Below, piece by piece: positions 42,390 through 47,908 of a DNA stretch of 47,908 nt. Position 1 is the first letter of the stretch. Every line of letters starts with the position of its first letter. Under the pieces are notes generated by a model. That model saw only the letters and a program-made list of their open reading frames with translations. It was not told where the DNA came from and ran no database searches. The stretch is taken from contig JABGQU010000005.1 of NCBI GenBank assembly GCA_018648605.1, positions 1 through 47,908 of the forward strand, given 5' to 3'. A program made the translations under genes and the position numbers. This stretch comes from Anaerolineae bacterium. GTDB lineage: Bacteria; Chloroflexota; Anaerolineae; Anaerolineales; Villigracilaceae.

Positions 42390-43430
42390 TTATTTTTCCA
42401 ATTTAAATATCGTGCGGCTCTCGCCCACAGGCAAGTTTCGCCAATTATAGATCGTTTGCACAGGCGAAAAACCTGCCAAATCTTCAAGCTGCTTTTCGTT
42501 CAAGATATTCAGTTGACGCAGGATTTCGACCATGACCGCCGCGCGGACTTTTTCGGTCGCATCACCATCGGATATTTTTAGCGCGATACCGACTCCTTTG
42601 GGGCTTGCTTCCGTTAAATCAGGCAAGATGCCCAAAGCCTGATACCCCTCCGCACCCGTCTTCGCGACAAGCCTGCCGCACCCCACCTGCATAACGCGTG
42701 TATCGAAACGCCCAAATCCGCTTACGTATTCGGGGTGCGCCGCCATTGAAGTAGTGATCGTTTTACAGGCATCTGCGCGTTCAGCGGGCAGATCGTGTGG
42801 GTCACAAAGGCGCGCAAACCCCAGCGCAGTGTTATATAACGGAATAGCAAAATTCGGCGCGGAGCAGCCATCGGTGCCAAATTTGACATCAGCAGGTACT
42901 ATTTCGCACATTTCTGCAAAGGCGCTCAAAATATCTTTTTGGATGGGGTGTTCTCGATCGAGATAATTTTCGAGAGGCAAGCCGCGCATTTTTGCATGGG
43001 CGAGCATCCCGGTATGTTTGCCGGAGCAATTATGCCGAATGGGAGTGGGTATCTCTCCAATGGAGATCAGTCTTTCGGTAGTTTCCCGATCGAGGGGCGG
43101 ATGGGAGCCGCATTGCAGATGGCCTTCATCCACACCGATCTTTGCCTGGATTCCGCGCACTGTTTGGGCGTGCAGGTTAGTGCCCCCATGCGAGGCACAG
43201 ATCTGCGCTATTTCGTGCAGAAGCAAGTTGAATTCGCGTGCGCCACCGCGCTCAATAAAGGGCAATGCCTGAAAAGGTTTTGCTGCCGATCGCAGGAAGG
43301 TCTTGTGTTGCGGATTCCCTATCCAAGCGAGCAACTTCCCTGAAGAATCAACAACGGCCGCTGCTCCATAATGAAGCGACTCGACCGTTGTGCCGCGTGT
43401 GCGTTGCAAAAGCGGGGCGTGATCGGTCAT
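42390..43430 (-). CDS. L-asparaginase, AnsA/type II-like family (PF06089)
   Basis: This 346-residue cytoplasmic enzyme would hydrolyse asparagine to aspartate and ammonia. Family landmarks are the SxxK pair in FLRSAAKPFQ, CASHGGTNLHAQ, the RHNCSGKHTGMLAHA segment and FGTDGCSAPNFA. It belongs to the Rhizobium-type asparaginase group, not the classical AnsB fold. It starts three bases after the MBL-fold gene stop and its own stop touches nth. Confidence 0.9.
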   Translation of the reverse strand: MTDHAPLLQRTRGTTVESLHYGAAAVVDSSGKLLAWIGNPQHKTFLRSAAKPFQALPFIERGGAREFNLLLHEIAQICASHGGTNLHAQTVRGIQAKIGVDEGHLQCGSHPPLDRETTERLISIGEIPTPIRHNCSGKHTGMLAHAKMRGLPLENYLDREHPIQKDILSAFAEMCEIVPADVKFGTDGCSAPNFAIPLYNTALGFARLCDPHDLPAERADACKTITTSMAAHPEYVSGFGRFDTRVMQVGCGRLVAKTGAEGYQALGILPDLTEASPKGVGIALKISDGDATEKVRAAVMVEILRQLNILNEKQLEDLAGFSPVQTIYNWRNLPVGESRTIFKLEK

Positions 43431-43433
43431 TAT

Positions 43434-44288
43434 TTATTCGTCGTCGCTAAGCTCTGGGATGTAGTGGAGAATATAGTATTTTTGAAGTCCATAGCGTAGA
43501 CGTTGGGTATAGGCTTCACGTTCAGAGGCAAGGAAACGGAAAGGGGCAAGAAGTGCCGGAATGATTTTTGCGGTATCTTCCGGGGCTGCGCCTTTGGCTG
43601 CCAAACTTTCAAGTTTTTTATGCGCTATTTGAAGGAGTTCGCGCTGTTTGTCGATAGTGCTGCTGGCGCAAACGCCGCCACGTCCGCTAATAACACTATA
43701 GCCTTTATATTCTTCGCCTGAGAGGAGCTTGAGATCATTTATCCAGCGCGGCAGATCGGCAGATGCCAGGAAAGGCGGTTGGTTCTTGAGAACAGCATCG
43801 CCGACGAAAACTACTTTCTCGTCGGGTAAAACAATCCAAATAGCACCGCTGCTTGAGCCAGGGTGATGCTCAAGATAGATCGGGCTTTCGCCCCAGTAGA
43901 GACTCATCTTTTTTGTAAAGGTAATTCGTGGAGGAGCCCAACGAATATTTCCCAAGTTTGGGAGAACTTCCCATTCTGCACCGGTTGATTCGCTCTGAGA
44001 TTTGAAGGCGCCAGGGTGGTTACGGAAAAATCCGGCTGTTTCTTCATGAACGAGAACAGAGCAATCCATAGCGCGTGCGCCGATCGTGCGGTCTACGTTT
44101 GAATCCAGATTGATAAGCAAACGTTCATATCCGCTTTCGAGATCAAGAAGGTCAGCGCGCCATGAGCGCCCATCTTCCGGTATAGGCGGGGCATCAATGT
44201 AGATCAATCCGCGCGGCAGGTTGATCGCGCCCAATGTGACCCCTGAATATTTGTCTTCGATATGGATATTTTCTTTTAACGATTGCAT
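43434..44288 (-). CDS. Metallo-beta-lactamase-fold protein with degenerate metal site
   Basis: This 284-residue protein has an MBL-like order: an IYIDAPP strand, then LLINLDSNVDRTIGA where HxHxDH should be, then YLEHHPGSSSGAIWIV and VVFVGDAVL. The first metal motif reads DSNVDR (62-67), with only Asp66 kept. A His in HHPG and an Asp in GDAV remain. Zinc hydrolase activity is therefore doubtful. The ATG directly abuts the histidine kinase stop, so the two proteins may work together, for example as a ligand-binding or sensing partner. Confidence 0.75.
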   Translation of the reverse strand: MQSLKENIHIEDKYSGVTLGAINLPRGLIYIDAPPIPEDGRSWRADLLDLESGYERLLINLDSNVDRTIGARAMDCSVLVHEETAGFFRNHPGAFKSQSESTGAEWEVLPNLGNIRWAPPRITFTKKMSLYWGESPIYLEHHPGSSSGAIWIVLPDEKVVFVGDAVLKNQPPFLASADLPRWINDLKLLSGEEYKGYSVISGRGGVCASSTIDKQRELLQIAHKKLESLAAKGAAPEDTAKIIPALLAPFRFLASEREAYTQRLRYGLQKYYILHYIPELSDDE

Positions 44289-46376
44289 TTAGGAGACTTC
44301 CTCTTCTGTTGTTCTTAATACGGGCAAAATCATATTGAAACGGGTGCCCTCTTGATAGTTCTCATCAACCCAAATTTCTCCGCCGTGTCCTGTAATCGCG
44401 AGGCGGCAAAAAGCAAGCCCAACCCCTAGCCCGGATGTTTCGCCTTTATTTTTAGCACGTGTAAATTTTTCGAAAACACGCTGCCGATCTTCAGGGGCAA
44501 TCCCTATACCGGTATCCTGCACCCAGAGCTGAAGCCACTCCCCTTTGTCTTCAACGCCCACTTCTATTCTGCCGCCAATCGGGGTGAATTTGGAGGCGTT
44601 TTCGAGCAAGTTAATTAAGACGCGTCGGATCATATCGCCATCTACCCAAATATTGGGAATATTTTCCGGCACAATGGCATTTACCTTTTGCTCGCGCGGT
44701 TGTGTGCCAGGCAAGACGGCTTCGAGTGCCTCCCCTACAAGCGTTGTCGTAGAAACACCTTGCTGTGTCACAATCGGTTGTCCCGCTTCCAGCCGATTAA
44801 TATCAAGCAATGAAGAGACAAGACGTTGCATTCGTGCCGCAGAACTTGTCGCGATCTTGAATAGCATGGCTGTGCCTTCATCGTCGTTTTCTTTGAGAAT
44901 ATCTTCTAAAATATCGAGGCTTGAGATAACATTTGAGAGCGGGGAGCGCAGATCATGATAGATCATGGAAGTCATATCATCGCGTAGCGCATCTAATTCT
45001 TTGCGCTCGGTAATATCACGGAATATCCATTGCAAGGCTTCATCATCTTCGAAGTGAACGCTGTGTGCATGGACTTCAACGGGAGTTTCCTTACCATCTT
45101 TCATAAATAAGGTCGATTCGTAATTACGCGGTTGATCGTCGCGCAAATATTCAAAGCCTTCACCGACCTCTTTCCAATTCAAGGTGTGGATCTTGTCAAT
45201 TTTCAAGGTGCGGAAAGCATCCACATTATAGCCACTCAACAAGAGTGCTTTTTTATTGGCTTCGAGAATATTGCCGTCCCAATCGGTGATCAGGATAGGG
45301 TCAATACTATCGTTAAATAATTCATAATAGCGTTTACGGGTTTCTTCAACGCGCTCAAATAATTCTGCATTCTGGATGGTCGTACCTGCCAAGCTACCGA
45401 TCCCCGTCATCACTAGTAAAGCATCTGGATCAAAAACGCCCGAAATCGGATTGATCGCTTCCATTACGCCGATGATCTTGCCCTGCGCCTGAATGGGCGC
45501 GACTGCGATGGCATGAGAGTCAAACCCATCAAAGAAGCTGCGATTCGCAAAAGGATTTTCTTCTTTAATTGCCGGAATAACGATACCGCGCCCTTCTTTA
45601 ACGACCTTTCCAATGATCCCCTCGCCCGCCCGAACACGCTTATCAACGATGCTGCCTGCATTTTTCCCCGTTGCCGCGCGAAAGACAAAATCCCCGCTGG
45701 GCTGCTCTTGCAAAGCCAGCGCAACTGTCTCGACCTGCAATGCTTGAATACTCTGATTAAGGATGCGCTGAAAAACATCGCTCATCTGGAGAGAGGCGTT
45801 GATCGTTATGGCCCCATCTGCAAGAGCCGTCATCACGCGTGCCTGACGCTGGCTCTCGGTATACAGACGTGCATTTAAGATCGCTATGCCAGCCTGATCG
45901 GCAATGGCCTGCATCAACTCAAGATGACTACGATCAAAAGCATTCGGCAGCGAGTGAACAAGCGTCATCACGCCGACGATCTTTTCGCGTGCCATCAGCG
46001 GTACACAAATCGCCGCTTTTGCGCCGCTTTTTTGCACTGCATCATCCGGGCGGCGTAACCAGCGTTGGTCACGGCTTGTATCAGGTACGAGAGCAGGCTT
46101 CTGATTGCGCACCACCCAGCCAGCCAGACCACGTTCAACGGTCACGCGCAGTTGTTGCGTGGTATCTCCCTGAATACGGCGTCCATGCACAATAATTGAA
46201 TCGAGCGGCTTACCGCTATCATCCATTACGACCACACTACCGCGCTCGCCGCCAACATTATCTATGGCAGCATAAAGCACGCGCTGCAATACAGTGCGCA
46301 AATCGAGCGCTGTTGCAACCTCGCGGCTTACATGATAGAGCAATTCAAGCAAAGAACGGGTGTGGTCGTTTGTCAT
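44289..46376 (-). CDS. Sensor histidine kinase, GAF-GAF-PAS-HisKA-HATPase
   Basis: This 695-residue soluble kinase has no membrane span. Two GAF domains (about residues 15-165 and 190-335) are followed by a PAS domain (about 345-460), a HisKA helix pair with His474 in YHDLRSPLS, and an ATPase domain with NLLENASKF, DTGIGIAPEDRQ and GLGVGLAF. ATG 46376 follows GGAGAGG. No response regulator gene is in the window. It heads a four-gene tight run with the MBL-fold protein, asparaginase and nth. Cytoplasmic signals such as redox state, small ligands or nitrogen status are possible. Confidence 0.93.
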   Translation of the reverse strand: MTNDHTRSLLELLYHVSREVATALDLRTVLQRVLYAAIDNVGGERGSVVVMDDSGKPLDSIIVHGRRIQGDTTQQLRVTVERGLAGWVVRNQKPALVPDTSRDQRWLRRPDDAVQKSGAKAAICVPLMAREKIVGVMTLVHSLPNAFDRSHLELMQAIADQAGIAILNARLYTESQRQARVMTALADGAITINASLQMSDVFQRILNQSIQALQVETVALALQEQPSGDFVFRAATGKNAGSIVDKRVRAGEGIIGKVVKEGRGIVIPAIKEENPFANRSFFDGFDSHAIAVAPIQAQGKIIGVMEAINPISGVFDPDALLVMTGIGSLAGTTIQNAELFERVEETRKRYYELFNDSIDPILITDWDGNILEANKKALLLSGYNVDAFRTLKIDKIHTLNWKEVGEGFEYLRDDQPRNYESTLFMKDGKETPVEVHAHSVHFEDDEALQWIFRDITERKELDALRDDMTSMIYHDLRSPLSNVISSLDILEDILKENDDEGTAMLFKIATSSAARMQRLVSSLLDINRLEAGQPIVTQQGVSTTTLVGEALEAVLPGTQPREQKVNAIVPENIPNIWVDGDMIRRVLINLLENASKFTPIGGRIEVGVEDKGEWLQLWVQDTGIGIAPEDRQRVFEKFTRAKNKGETSGLGVGLAFCRLAITGHGGEIWVDENYQEGTRFNMILPVLRTTEEEVS

Positions 46377-46490
46377 AATCCTCTCCGCAAAAGTATAGCA
46401 CAAGACCTCAAGTTCTCTGTGGGATAGAGCAAAAAGGATAGGAGAAATGCGTCGAATCCGGGCGGATTTTTTCCCCCGAAATACATTTGT

Positions 46491-47756
46491 TTACTCTTCT
46501 ACTTTTACCAGGTAATATAAGCCCAGCACCCCCGCGCTGAGGACAGCGAGAGCGAACCCGACCCCAACTTGGTCGGCGAGAAACCCGAGCATCGGTGCGA
46601 AGATAGCCGTAAGTATCGTGCTGAACTGCGCTTCAACGGAGAGTCCCGATGCCATGATGCGGCTATCAATTTGGTCGCTGATATAGGCGACGTTCATCGG
46701 GCGGCGTAGGCTGCGCAGGGCGTAGAAAACGAGAAAGACGATGATAGAGAGAATCGCCCAATTTGCGGAGGTGGCGAAACCGGCGATGAAGAGCATCCCT
46801 GCGCCGAAGAGGAAAGAGAGATTGATAGCACGCCCCAAGCTGGGAAAACGCTCGCTGAATCCGGCCGCACTGCGGGAGGCGTAGCTGGTGAAGAGATAGA
46901 TGACGAAGTAGACCAATCCGATCAGGACGGCGCTGCGTTGCATATCGCTAAGCCCCCCTTGTATTCCCCCCGTAAACGGGGGGAAAAGCTTGAAGACGAC
47001 GAGCGAGAGAGCGAAAGTCTCCAGAATGGGTTGGAGATAATCTTTTGTGGATTTGAATAATGCGCCGAAAAGAGAGCTGTTCAGGATGGAACGCAGAGCA
47101 AGCCGATTGGCAAATATCCCGCTAAAGTCGCGTAGGGTCTTTTTGGTCTGGTTCCAGATGTCGCTAAACGGGATACGTTGAAGATCGCCATCCAATGCTT
47201 TGGGGTACGAGAGCATGTTGAATAAATCCAAAGTATAGGGAATTATTGCCGCCAAAAACATGATGCGATAACTGCCCGTGTAAAAGACGAGGGCCGCCGC
47301 GATGAGGGCGTTGAGCGCGGAGCCAAGCTGGGAGAAAGAGCGCGTGCGTCCGTAATAGGCGACTTTGAAATGCTCGCGCTTGGTCATTTTGAGATGCTCG
47401 AGAATGAGGGCTTTGTGCGTGCCAGAGCGGAAGGCTTCGCCGAATGCGAAGAGAATCATGGCGAGCGCGTAGAGGGGAAAAGTGGCGAAAAGATAAAAAA
47501 TGACGAAGGAGATCAGGTAGGAGACGAAAGCCATGACCATCGCCTTGCGACGCCCGAAAGCATCGGCAAAGACGCCGGTGGGGATCTCGAGGATATTCGT
47601 CGCCACATCGCGGATGGAGTAGAGGAAGCCGATCTGAAAAAAGCTCAGCCCCGCTTCACGGAAAATGAGAATGATGAAGGGGTCGAAGAAGCGCAGGTTT
47701 TTGAGAAAACCGTAGGCGGCGAAGCGGGGGAAGAGTTTGTCGTTTTTTAGGTTCAT
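46491..47756 (-). CDS. MFS transporter with in-frame repeat insertion
   Basis: This 421-residue membrane protein has about 12 spans of the major facilitator fold. The start reads FAAYGFLKNLRFFDPFIILIF and the A-like motif between spans 2 and 3 is GVFADAFGRRKAM. Residues 256-269 (KLFPPFTGGIQGGL) are encoded by a palindromic repeat found elsewhere only between genes. They lie in the loop between the central spans, so the protein may still fold. No ribosome site is evident before ATG 47756. Substrate unknown. Confidence 0.87.
   Translation of the reverse strand: MNLKNDKLFPRFAAYGFLKNLRFFDPFIILIFREAGLSFFQIGFLYSIRDVATNILEIPTGVFADAFGRRKAMVMAFVSYLISFVIFYLFATFPLYALAMILFAFGEAFRSGTHKALILEHLKMTKREHFKVAYYGRTRSFSQLGSALNALIAAALVFYTGSYRIMFLAAIIPYTLDLFNMLSYPKALDGDLQRIPFSDIWNQTKKTLRDFSGIFANRLALRSILNSSLFGALFKSTKDYLQPILETFALSLVVFKLFPPFTGGIQGGLSDMQRSAVLIGLVYFVIYLFTSYASRSAAGFSERFPSLGRAINLSFLFGAGMLFIAGFATSANWAILSIIVFLVFYALRSLRRPMNVAYISDQIDSRIMASGLSVEAQFSTILTAIFAPMLGFLADQVGVGFALAVLSAGVLGLYYLVKVEE
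46951..46988 (-). repeat. AGCCCCC-type palindromic repeat inside a coding region, copy 3
   Basis: On the plus strand it reads AGCCCCCCTTGTATT, then a perfect TTCCCCCCGT-aa-ACGGGGGGAA palindrome (46964-46985). It matches intergenic copies at 15254-15290 and 28472-28507. It keeps the reading frame of the MFS gene. Confidence 0.8.
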
Positions 47757-47762
47757 TTAAAT

Positions 47763-47838
47763 GCTATGAATGAATTCATAGCCTGAGATAGAAAGTCCGT
47801 TTAAACGGACTTGTTGTTTAAGTAGAGATTTCAATCTC
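47763..47838. repeat. Cluster of three palindromes at the right end
   Basis: GCTATGAAT-ga-ATTCATAGC (47763-47782), the perfect 20-nt AAGTCCGTTTAAACGGACTT (47793-47812) and GAGATT-tc-AATCTC (47825-47838) lie close together. The remaining bases to 47908 show no gene start. Confidence 0.75.
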
Positions 47839-47908
47839 GCTCGTATGTCGCAAAGCATCCTAGTATGATAGAGAAAGCACGGCAGGCCGATGCATCCTTG
47901 GTCTAAAA

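Overview
The window looks like a chromosomal segment of an anaerobic, sugar-fermenting member of the Chloroflexota, most likely class Anaerolineae. This is inference from gene content, since no rRNA or marker tree is available. The hints are AglEFG-type and MalEFG-type sugar importers without a local ATPase, a fused beta-phosphoglucomutase/GH65 phosphorylase, a CASTOR/POLLUX-like channel protein, a one-gene Flp pilin, a sortase without visible substrates, and a heavy load of short palindromic intergenic repeats. No rRNA, tRNA, CRISPR array, prophage or transposase gene was seen.

Layout. (1) 1-15160, all plus strand, is a sugar uptake and phosphorolysis locus: a tandem-duplicated alpha-glucoside-type binding lipoprotein, two permeases, an aldo/keto reductase, a GH1 beta-glucosidase, a beta-PGM/GH65 fusion, a uridine-kinase-like P-loop kinase, a ROK fructokinase, a second P-loop kinase and a GH13 sucrose phosphorylase. 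Disaccharides would be imported and split by phosphate or water. Beta-glucose 1-phosphate goes to glucose 6-phosphate through beta-PGM, and fructose is phosphorylated by the ROK kinase. The substrates of the two P-loop kinases are unknown. (2) 15311-18850 is an ABC-2 type exporter with one ATPase and two permeases. (3) 18963-25361 holds arginine deiminase, a class I methyltransferase, a saccharopine-dehydrogenase-like protein, a Gate-domain membrane protein and a CASTOR/POLLUX-like protein with a probable leaderless promoter. (4) 25649-31661, minus strand, holds an RlmD/TrmA-like protein lacking its catalytic cysteine, a glycerophosphodiesterase, a P-loop kinase, a small membrane protein, a sortase and a family 5 solute-binding lipoprotein. 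(5) 31769-34250 is pdxS-pdxT plus an unrecognised gene. (6) 34468-41027 is a ROK repressor with a promoter overlapped by a 16-bp inverted repeat, followed by a second sugar ABC importer and a GH13 amylase lipoprotein. (7) 41462-47756, minus strand, has an Flp pilin, then a tight four-gene run (histidine kinase, degenerate metallo-beta-lactamase fold protein, asparaginase, endonuclease III), then an MFS transporter carrying an in-frame repeat insertion.

Two themes recur. Both sugar-binding-protein genes share a 16-nt box, TARAGGAGGTGRTGTC, 86-93 nt upstream of the start codon. It looks like a Shine-Dalgarno sequence with no usable start codon behind it, and each binding-protein gene is followed by a hairpin before its permease genes. 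This would fit a differential mRNA stability arrangement. The second theme is repeats: at least seven families of small palindromic or terminal-inverted-repeat elements fill the gaps. Several have become functional parts of genes, supplying stop codons (25649, 33286, 13500), terminators (27649, 33276), part of a ribosome binding site (7944), and an internal coding insertion (46951-46988).
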